Shown here: positions 6,912-12,111 of the stretch, one piece after another
Layout: every line of letters begins with the position of its first letter
How positions within the stretch are numbered: the first letter of the stretch is position 1
Assembly (NCBI GenBank): GCA_017881645.1
Contig: JADGQQ010000086.1
Span: 1 to 12,111, forward strand
DNA: 12,111 nt
Source of the DNA: Clostridia bacterium
GTDB taxonomy: Bacteria; Bacillota; Clostridia; Saccharofermentanales; Saccharofermentanaceae
Direction: 5' to 3'
Translations under genes and position numbers: made by a program
Notes under the pieces: generated by a model
What the model was told of the DNA's origin: nothing
Databases searched by the model: none
What the model saw: the letters and a program-made list of their open reading frames with translations, nothing else

Positions 6912-8371
6912 GATGTCCGAAACTGCGTTCCCCGGAAGCCTCCGGCCCCCTCGGGAAAAACAACGTCGTTCAATTCATAGAGGGATTGAATTCCATAGTC
7001 CGCAACGACCGTCGTTTCATTTTGCACGCCGTTCGGATTGTACCAGCACGCTGCAATTCCGGCGTTATTCCCTCCAAGGATGTCCGATGCGAGAGAGTCT
7101 CCCACGATCAGCACGCGATCGGGATCCGGGATGTTGAGATCGGCGAAAACGACATCGAAAAATCCCTTCTGCGGCTTCTGGCATCCGATATCCCCGGATA
7201 CGAAAATCGCTTCGAAACAGTCCTTAATGGAAGACTGATCGATTCTCCGGTGCTGTGTTTTCGAGACGCCGTTTGTCACAATCGCAAGTCTGCAGTGCCG
7301 CTGCAGCAGTCTGCAGATATCCTCCGCACCGTCAACGAGCTGTGAACAGTCCGCAAGTTCATCCAGATAATGCAGATTGAATTCGGTTGGATCTTCCTCT
7401 ATGCCGAGGAGCGTGAACAAACGGAAAAACCGCTGATACTGCAGCTCCGTAATCGATATCAGACTTCCTTCCAATTGTTTCCAGAGCTTCTTATTGATCT
7501 CGCGGTATGCGTTGCCGACCGTGTCGGAATACTCATATCCGTAATGGAAAAATGTCCTGTCGAGAGCAGTCGCTTCCGCTTTGCTGTAATCAAAAAGCGT
7601 ATTGTCGGCATCCATGAGAATGACGTCATACCGGGCCTCGCGCTTTCCGATTATCTGTGATAATTCAAAAATCGAGGTAACGGTCAGATCCGGTTGTACC
7701 GTAGAATCTTCCGGAAGTCCTTTTTGCCTGTAGTCATTCCATACGGCAAAAATACCCGTTCTCTGCGCGCCTTCGACATCCCAGAGCAAATTGTCTCCGA
7801 CCATCCAGACATCTTCTGCCGGCAGCGAAAGCTTTTCCAGCGCCAATGCGAAAATACGGGGATCCGGTTTGCTGACGCCGACCTCTTCATCGATAATCAC
7901 ACATTCAAAAAATCCGCTCAGTCCAAATCGATTGATTTTTCTCCATTGCGTTTCCGGGCTGCCATTCGTTATTACCGACATGCGAATCCCCATGGATGCA
8001 AATCGTTCCAGCGCCTCCTTTGCGCCGTCCATCAGGCGGATGGCTGCATCATGCTGCACGCTATATGCATCAGCGAGTGCAAAGGCCTTGTCTTCGGCGG
8101 GGATTCCCAACTCCTGCAGAACCATCTTCATGATCACTCTTCGTGCTTCCGGCAGATTCGACCGGCCGGATTTATGACGTTGCGGATCACTCCAATACCA
8201 GGCGCCTTTCTCGTGAATTTTCGCCAGGAGTTCATGGCTGTCAAACGGTGTCCCGTACATGTCCGCAAAGTCACGGCTGACTTTTTCCCAGATCCTCTCT
8301 GAGACATCGTCAAAAGCTGTAATGGTATCGTCCAAGTCCAGTAAAATCGCTTTCGGTAACTTCATGTGCAT
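6908..8371 (-). CDS. Fused tandem HAD-family hydrolase (two complete HAD domains)
   Basis: A 487-residue protein made of two HAD phosphohydrolase domains in series. Domain 1 (about 1-242) has motif I DLDDT (Asp12, Asp14), motif II Thr135 in ITNG, motif III Lys168 in SKPDP and motif IV GDNLLWD (Asp193, Asp198). Domain 2 (about 247-475) repeats the set: DADNT (Asp254, Asp256), Thr366 in VTNG, Lys399 in QKP and GDSLASD (Asp425, Asp430). Both should be catalytic. Each has a helical cap after motif I, as in subfamily IA. Domain 2 resembles YjjG-type nucleotidases that remove phosphate from (non-canonical) pyrimidine nucleotides. Single-domain members are about 220-240 residues, so the gene looks like two whole genes joined. 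The start is the ATG at 8371 or two codons later at 8365; a purine-rich AGGGGGGAG could serve either. It sits 15 bp after the CmpB-like gene. Confidence 0.93.
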   Translation of the reverse strand: MHMKLPKAILLDLDDTITAFDDVSERIWEKVSRDFADMYGTPFDSHELLAKIHEKGAWYWSDPQRHKSGRSNLPEARRVIMKMVLQELGIPAEDKAFALADAYSVQHDAAIRLMDGAKEALERFASMGIRMSVITNGSPETQWRKINRFGLSGFFECVIIDEEVGVSKPDPRIFALALEKLSLPAEDVWMVGDNLLWDVEGAQRTGIFAVWNDYRQKGLPEDSTVQPDLTVTSIFELSQIIGKREARYDVILMDADNTLFDYSKAEATALDRTFFHYGYEYSDTVGNAYREINKKLWKQLEGSLISITELQYQRFFRLFTLLGIEEDPTEFNLHYLDELADCSQLVDGAEDICRLLQRHCRLAIVTNGVSKTQHRRIDQSSIKDCFEAIFVSGDIGCQKPQKGFFDVVFADLNIPDPDRVLIVGDSLASDILGGNNAGIAACWYNPNGVQNETTVVADYGIQSLYELNDVVFPEGAGGFRGTQFRTS

Positions 8372-8386
8372 GGCTCCCCCCTGTCA

Positions 8387-9154
8387 TTATTCCTTTTTTG
8401 CGACATCGAGAAGAATCGTCTTTAGTCTCTGCCATACGTCGTCATATTTGAGATGTGTAAATTTCGGAAATGCCAGAGCCAGCCGTCTGCCGTGCAGCCG
8501 GTTCAGGCGGAACAATTTTTTGATCCGTTCATTGTAGAATTCACTCTCTTCAAATTTCTCAAAAAGGGCTGTTTTGAGTTCGTCGGACTTCTTCGAATAT
8601 TGCTCCAGAAAGCTATTGAAAGCCGTCTGAATTTCCGCGAGCCGCACGTTCAGATGCACAAGACTGCGGACATTCATGTAGACATCAAAAAGCAGCGTGA
8701 TGAAAATTATGCCTGCAATCCCGATCTGCACACGATCGGATACGGCGTGGATATGTCCGCTGACAAAAGGATGTACAAACTTGATCAACAGCACGGAAAG
8801 CGCCCCGAAGACGACCGTCCCCTCCAGACTGACTCTGCCCTGAAAATTGAAGCGCAATTGGGAGTAGTCCCACCACTTCGCATGGAATAGTTTTTCGAGA
8901 AGAACCGCAGTGATGTACTCAATCGCACTTGTTAAAATCATGCTGAACAGGAAAATCAGCGCGATATTATCGACTCTTTGGTACAGTACCAGAATCACGG
9001 ACAATGCTCCGAATCCATAGATCGGACAGATCGGACCCGTCAGGAATCCGCTGTTCACCAGCCGTTTTTTGAGTACCGAGCGCAGCACGGACTCGTAAGC
9101 CCATCCCAAAAAACTATATGTGATGAGCCAGAGAAACAAATCTACCAGAACCAT
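8387..9154 (-). CDS. CmpB-like multi-pass membrane protein (putative ABC-transporter type IV family)
   Basis: A 255-residue integral membrane protein. Hydrophobic segments lie near 3-18, 43-58, 63-87, 111-130 and 143-161. The N-terminal SFLGWAYES (14-22), the GFLTGPICPIYGFGA block (36-50) and the later WWDYS (94-98) are typical of the family annotated in Pfam as putative ABC-transporter type IV (ABC_trans_CmpB, PF06541), widespread in Firmicutes. Despite the name, no ATPase partner is known for most members and none is adjacent here. The C-terminal 90 residues (about 165-255) are charged and helical and probably cytosolic. A GGAGGGG site five bases before the ATG supports the start. The gene sits 19 bp after the HD-domain gene and 15 bp before the tandem HAD gene, in the TetR-led operon. 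Its function is unknown. Confidence 0.85.
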   Translation of the reverse strand: MVLVDLFLWLITYSFLGWAYESVLRSVLKKRLVNSGFLTGPICPIYGFGALSVILVLYQRVDNIALIFLFSMILTSAIEYITAVLLEKLFHAKWWDYSQLRFNFQGRVSLEGTVVFGALSVLLIKFVHPFVSGHIHAVSDRVQIGIAGIIFITLLFDVYMNVRSLVHLNVRLAEIQTAFNSFLEQYSKKSDELKTALFEKFEESEFYNERIKKLFRLNRLHGRRLALAFPKFTHLKYDDVWQRLKTILLDVAKKE

Positions 9155-9173
9155 GCAACCCCTCCGTCTGTGA

Positions 9174-9689
9174 TTATGCGAGCATTCTTTGCAGTCTGCT
9201 TATGCGTTTTCTTTCCCCGATTTTCAAGACCTCGATGATTGTACAGTACTTATCCGCAATGACCACGACAAAAGACTCCCGGTATCTGGGCGGTGTTATA
9301 TTCAACGGCCACATGTGTTTCCGGATAATGTCCTTCTCCAGATCATTCAGATCAAAATGCGCAGTCGCGTTCTGCAGAGCGAGTTTCGCGTGGTGAAACC
9401 CGTGAAGCCCCTGTTCAAGTTGTGTCACGTGCCAGTCATATAGAAAAAAGTCATGAAGGAGTCCCCCGCGCGCAGCGGAACGGGCGTCTAACCGCAGTCT
9501 CCGGCATATCCGGTAACTGACATAAGACACGTTCACGCAATGTTCCAGACAGTTCATCACACTGTGATGCGGGTATTTTCCCATGGAACGCACGAGATCG
9601 TTCGCAAGCAAATCTGATACACAGTCCAGATAATCCTTGTATTTCGCGGCAAATGGTTCCTCACCGTAATGTGTCGATGTTCTTCCCAT
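9174..9689 (-). CDS. HD-domain phosphohydrolase
   Basis: A 171-residue soluble protein with an HD metal-dependent phosphohydrolase domain. The ligand set is His50 (LEHCVNVSYVSYRIC), the His79-Asp80 pair (GGLLHDFFLYDW), His99 or His100 (GFHHAK), His125 (IIRKHMWP) and Asp146 (VIADKYCTI). This order (H...HD...H...H...D) is the complete HD superfamily signature in the extended form with extra histidines. Such proteins hydrolyse nucleotides, cyclic nucleotides or other phosphate esters; the substrate cannot be predicted. GGGAG eight bases before the ATG overlaps the end of the TetR gene, which stops only two bases before this start, so translation is probably coupled. The clostridial family of this size is usually annotated simply as HD domain protein. 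Confidence 0.9.
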   Translation of the reverse strand: MGRTSTHYGEEPFAAKYKDYLDCVSDLLANDLVRSMGKYPHHSVMNCLEHCVNVSYVSYRICRRLRLDARSAARGGLLHDFFLYDWHVTQLEQGLHGFHHAKLALQNATAHFDLNDLEKDIIRKHMWPLNITPPRYRESFVVVIADKYCTIIEVLKIGERKRISRLQRMLA

Positions 9690-9691
9690 CT

Positions 9692-10285
9692 CTATAACTC
9701 CCGTGCTGCAAACAGGCTGTCCGTCAGTTGAAAAGATTCGAATGCGCTTGTCTTATCTGATCCCAGCATAATCTGGATGGACGTGCCATAGAGCGCGCCG
9801 AGGATGTATCGTGCAATGGAGGCGGAGGAATAGCCGTCCAGATTTGCCGACATCTCCGTATCCTTAAGAATATTCTCCTCAATCATCTCCGTTAGCCGGC
9901 AAAACAGATGATCCACCTGCTCGCGAAAAGACGGAACCCAAAGAGACTGCGCTGTAAAATCAATAAAAAGACGCAAAAGTTTGGGCTTCTCTTTAACAAG
10001 ATCCTTGAAGTACGAAATGAGCGAGGCCGTCTTTGCTTTTGCACCCACCGCCGATTTCATCGTATCTTCCATTTCCTGCAGATATTGGGCCATCATCTCA
10101 TGGATGACTTCCGTGAAAAGTCCTTCTTTGTTCTTAAAATAGTATGTCAGCTGGCTGAGAGCGACACCGGATTCGCTGGCAATATCGCGCATGGACACGT
10201 TGGCATATCCTTTTTCTGACAGACATGCAATGGCTGTCGAGAGGATTTTCCGGGAGGGATTGACGATTGTTTTTTTTGTGCGCAT
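9692..10285 (-). CDS. TetR/AcrR-family transcriptional regulator
   Basis: A 197-residue TetR-type regulator. The N-terminal domain has the usual three-helix DNA-binding unit, with the helix-turn-helix at about 31-50 (SMRDIASESG...LTYYF) followed by KNKEGLF. The C-terminal ligand-binding and dimerisation region (about 60-197) is all-helical and divergent, so the inducer is unknown. The frame stays open upstream to 10351, but the ATG at 10285 is chosen because a consensus GGAGGT lies seven bases before it. A longer version would begin inside the promoter and operator. The gene leads the HD, CmpB-like and tandem HAD genes with gaps of 2, 19 and 15 bp. A perfect 16-bp palindrome at its own promoter indicates self-regulation, most likely repression relieved by a ligand. 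Confidence 0.93.
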   Translation of the reverse strand: MRTKKTIVNPSRKILSTAIACLSEKGYANVSMRDIASESGVALSQLTYYFKNKEGLFTEVIHEMMAQYLQEMEDTMKSAVGAKAKTASLISYFKDLVKEKPKLLRLFIDFTAQSLWVPSFREQVDHLFCRLTEMIEENILKDTEMSANLDGYSSASIARYILGALYGTSIQIMLGSDKTSAFESFQLTDSLFAAREL

Positions 10286-10291
10286 TTGTGT

Positions 10292-10297
10292 ACCTCC
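10292..10297 (-). promoter_or_regulatory. Ribosome binding site that fixes the TetR start
   Basis: GGAGGT on the minus strand, six to seven bases before the ATG at 10285-10283. It decides against the longer in-frame start at 10351, which would lie on the -35 box. Confidence 0.75.
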
Positions 10298-10305
10298 GTT
10301 TGTTC

Positions 10306-10321
10306 GGTCGTACGTACGACC
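10306..10321. promoter_or_regulatory. Perfect 16-bp palindrome, probable TetR operator
   Basis: GGTCGTACGTACGACC is identical to its own reverse complement over all 16 bases. It begins one base downstream of the -10 box, across the expected transcription start. Position, symmetry and the alternating TACGTA core fit operators of TetR-family repressors, which bind such sites in their own promoters. No second copy was seen elsewhere in the window, so the regulator may act only on its own operon locally. Binding is inferred. Confidence 0.75.
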
Positions 10322-10322
10322 T

Positions 10323-10351
10323 ATTTTCCCGCATCCGCCGGTTTTTGTCAA
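10323..10351 (-). promoter_or_regulatory. Promoter of the TetR-HD-CmpB-HAD operon
   Basis: On the minus strand a perfect -35 TTGACA (10351-10346) is followed after 17 bases by GAAAAT (10328-10323), which matches four of six positions of the -10 consensus. Transcription should start within the palindrome, so a bound repressor would block it. The -35 and spacer lie inside an 8-bp inverted repeat (10328-10335 / 10352-10359). Confidence 0.7.
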
Positions 10352-10359
10352 GATGCGGG
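10328..10359. repeat. 8-bp inverted repeat enclosing the -35 region of the TetR promoter
   Basis: CCCGCATC (10328-10335) and GATGCGGG (10352-10359) are perfect inverted copies separated by 16 bases. The interval holds the -35 box and most of the spacer, and one arm touches the -10. Neither strand has a T-run directly after it, so it does not look like a terminator. It could be a second regulator site or a DNA cruciform, or chance. Confidence 0.55.
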
Positions 10360-10373
10360 CCCTTTACTGATGG

Positions 10374-10406
10374 AAAAAGAGTGCTCCTTTTGAAGAGAAG
10401 CGCTCT
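10374..10406 (-). terminator. Rho-independent terminator of the second ABC transporter operon
   Basis: On the minus strand AGAGCGCTTCT and AGGAGCACTCT form an 11-bp stem with one C-A mismatch and one G-U pair, closed by a seven-base loop, and are followed by TTTT (10377-10374). It lies 36 bp after the permease stop codon and before the TetR promoter, cleanly separating the two units. Confidence 0.75.
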
Positions 10407-10442
10407 CGCATATGTGTATTTTTCGAATGTCCGTAAAGGTCC

Positions 10443-12023
10443 TTACTTAATATCTCTCCGGTTAAAAGAGTCCATCGAAATATATCCCATGCAGAAGAAG
10501 AGTACGGCCAGATAAATCAGCGAGAAGGCAAGCTTGGGATAAATAAACGACCCGCCCATACTGTAGCCTCCCGACATAAGTGACTGCATCAGATTGCCGA
10601 ACGGAAAGAAGCGGCTCTGCAGGTTCATGTTCGCAAACGGAAGGAACTTCAGCGGCTCGTAATTCGAAAGAGTGGCAAGAACTTGCTGTGCAATACTGCC
10701 TCCAAAATACCCGGCAACCGAGACGCCGACGGCCGCAGCCGTATTGCGTGTAAGCACGGACAGCATAAAGGCAAAGGTCATATAGACAAGAATATCCAGA
10801 AACCCCACCAGAAGAGAAGCGAGCTGGTAGAGGGAAAAAGGAATTGCCGTCACTACCTGGTGACTTGCGGAGACATATGGAATATTCCCGGAAAATCCGA
10901 AAAATAATCCGAAGGACAGCATCCCGAAACCGAACAGCAGCAGCAAAGCCACCAAATTGACGGTAACCAGCGACGCCATCTTGGCCGTATAGATTTTCCA
11001 TCTTTTAACAGGGGCGATGATCAGGGATTTGATGGAACCCGTGGATATTTCCTGTGAAATAGATCCACCCGCAAGAATGAGCGCCAGCATAACGATCATA
11101 AAGGTTCCGAATCCGAAGATCGCACTCACTCCGGCATCGCGGTTGGCTGATTTGGTATCAATCCCCAGACTGTTATGTGCGATTTTGTATTCAATAACGC
11201 TCAATTTATTCTTCATCGCATCCAGTTCGTCCGGACTCATCGGTCTTGCGCCCTGCATATTCGTATAGTCGAGATTGTCGTTAATCGATCTCTTGATATT
11301 CTCAACAACCTGCAGCGCATTAAAAACGGTATTGGAATCCTGCTGGTTCTCCGTTCCTCCGCTTGGATCGAGCTGCAGCCAGAGCTGATTGTTCTCAACC
11401 TGCAATTGCTTCTCACTTGCGGACAACGTTGCGTCTGCCTCGATGGCCTGATTGGATACAGCTACATAATTCTCGAATTTTCTGCTGTCAACGATACTCA
11501 TATAATCGGAAATCAGCTGGTTCTTGCTGTCTATTGCCGCTTGCCAGCCTGCATCCCTCTGGTTCTCGGGAATCTGCTCCAGTGAGCGGATTTCACTTTT
11601 GATCCCGGGGATCTCATTCAGCATCATCGTAAGATAGGTATACGTGCTGTTCAGATAAATTTTGTTATCCAGGGCGAGCTTGTATATGTCGATCTGGTCA
11701 GTTAAATAGCTCTTCTCCTCTTCGAGAGATGCTCGCTGCATTTGATTGTCCGGCGTATCGGACAGGTTGTCCAACTGTGTCTGGTTTTCCTGCAGAGAAC
11801 CTTCAAAGTTGGCAATCTGGCTCTGCGTGTCCTGCTTATTCCATTCATCCATCGATCCGTTGTCGATCGAACTGTACATCTGATTACCCATCGACCCGAT
11901 GTACTTGAAAAGTCCGCCCATGGTAAAAACACCAACGATCATAATAATCAGAATGATGAATACGCTGCCCTTCCTGGAAATCTTGATGAGTTCATTCTTG
12001 TAGAGTGCAAAAATCTTATTCAA
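10443..12023 (-). CDS. ABC-2 type permease with large extracytoplasmic domain
   Basis: A 526-residue membrane subunit of an ABC exporter. One helix at about 20-40 is followed by an extracytoplasmic domain of roughly 255 residues (41-297), rich in Gln, Asn, Asp and Glu. It has likely coiled-coil stretches near 68-115 and 262-285. Then come helices near 298-320, 348-377, 395-424, 428-450 and 497-516. SQEISTGSIKSLIIAPV (323-339) is the ABC-2 coupling motif. The start is a TTG at 12023-12021, eight bases inside the end of the ATPase gene, with a GGGGGAGGG site seven bases upstream; the overlap shows the two are one transporter. Loops this large between the first two helices occur in a subset of Firmicutes ABC-2 permeases. 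Peptide, antibiotic or cell-envelope roles are possible; the substrate is unknown. A terminator follows. Confidence 0.9.
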   Translation of the reverse strand: MNKIFALYKNELIKISRKGSVFIILIIMIVGVFTMGGLFKYIGSMGNQMYSSIDNGSMDEWNKQDTQSQIANFEGSLQENQTQLDNLSDTPDNQMQRASLEEEKSYLTDQIDIYKLALDNKIYLNSTYTYLTMMLNEIPGIKSEIRSLEQIPENQRDAGWQAAIDSKNQLISDYMSIVDSRKFENYVAVSNQAIEADATLSASEKQLQVENNQLWLQLDPSGGTENQQDSNTVFNALQVVENIKRSINDNLDYTNMQGARPMSPDELDAMKNKLSVIEYKIAHNSLGIDTKSANRDAGVSAIFGFGTFMIVMLALILAGGSISQEISTGSIKSLIIAPVKRWKIYTAKMASLVTVNLVALLLLFGFGMLSFGLFFGFSGNIPYVSASHQVVTAIPFSLYQLASLLVGFLDILVYMTFAFMLSVLTRNTAAAVGVSVAGYFGGSIAQQVLATLSNYEPLKFLPFANMNLQSRFFPFGNLMQSLMSGGYSMGGSFIYPKLAFSLIYLAVLFFCMGYISMDSFNRRDIK

Positions 12024-12111
12024 TGGTAAGCCCTCCCCCGGTTAACTTCATAAATGCGTCTTCCAAAGAAGATTCGAGTTTGTTCACGCCTAGAATTGAT
12101 ATGTTGTTTGA
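12016..12111 (-). CDS. ABC transporter ATP-binding protein, C-terminal end only
   Basis: The last 31 codons of a gene that enters from the right edge, ending GVNKLESSLEDAFMKLTGGG-LTIE before a TAA at 12018-12016. The SLEDAFMKLTGGG pattern is the characteristic C-terminal end of exporter ATPases of the ABC-2 type (BcrA/CcmA-like). None of the nucleotide-binding motifs fall within the window. The reading frame overlaps the start of the permease gene by eight bases, which identifies it as that permease's ATPase. The call rests on the C-terminal motif and context. Confidence 0.82.
   Translation of the reverse strand, partial: SNNISILGVNKLESSLEDAFMKLTGGGLTIE

Noticed and set aside
10286..10351. 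Longer TetR protein with 22 more N-terminal residues
   Set aside because: Its start would lie on the -35 box, and the extra residues would be encoded by the -10 box and palindrome. The internal ATG has a consensus ribosome binding site.
10328..10359. Reading the CCCGCATC / GATGCGGG repeat as a terminator of the upstream ABC operon
   Set aside because: No T-run follows it on either strand, and a better terminator with a T-run lies at 10374-10406, before it in the direction of transcription.
1..12111. Mobile element, phage, CRISPR array or RNA gene
   Set aside because: No transposase, integrase, terminal repeats, spaced direct repeats or tRNA-like folds were seen. All genes run in one direction with uniform style, as in stable chromosome.

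Overview
The window looks like an ordinary chromosomal segment from an anaerobic, low-to-moderate GC Bacillota, most likely a member of Clostridia. The reasons are strong AGGAGG-type ribosome binding sites, TTG starts used alongside ATG, sigma-A-type promoters, and protein families common in clostridial genomes (MYG1-like protein, COG2509-type flavoprotein, CmpB-like membrane protein, class 3 aldehyde dehydrogenase with an iron-type alcohol dehydrogenase). The assignment is inferred from family content and signals, not from a marker gene. Every gene I can support lies on the minus strand, so transcription runs from high to low coordinates. No tRNA, rRNA, CRISPR array, insertion sequence or phage gene was seen. 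No gene-free stretch exceeds about 170 bases.

Read in the direction of transcription, there are four blocks. (1) 12111-10443: the last 31 codons of an ABC ATPase, overlapping an ABC-2 type permease with a very large extracytoplasmic loop, closed by a Rho-independent terminator at 10374-10406. (2) 10285-6908: a probable four-gene operon of a TetR regulator, an HD-domain phosphohydrolase, a CmpB-like membrane protein and a protein made of two fused HAD phosphatase domains. Its promoter is TTGACA-N17-GAAAAT, followed directly by a perfect 16-bp palindrome that is the likely TetR operator. (3) 6859-6284: a zinc-ribbon protein of unknown function with its own promoter and a likely terminator. (4) 6149-387: a probable five-gene operon of ABC ATPase, ABC-2 permease, iron-type alcohol dehydrogenase with a hydrophobic N-terminal helix, class 3 aldehyde dehydrogenase and a COG2509-type FAD protein, starting from TTGAAA-N17-TATACT. 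The 5' part of a MYG1-like gene follows at 215-1.

Block 4 pairs an alcohol dehydrogenase and an aldehyde dehydrogenase that could interconvert an alcohol, aldehyde and carboxylate, perhaps with long chains and near the membrane, behind an exporter that may be coexpressed. Block 2 puts two or three phosphohydrolase active sites and a membrane protein under one self-regulated repressor. It could be a small stress-response or nucleotide-clearing module, but substrate and inducer are unknown. Nothing in the window is certain to be a new system. The most unusual items are the tandem HAD fusion, the double inverted-repeat layout of the TetR promoter, and the zinc-ribbon protein.
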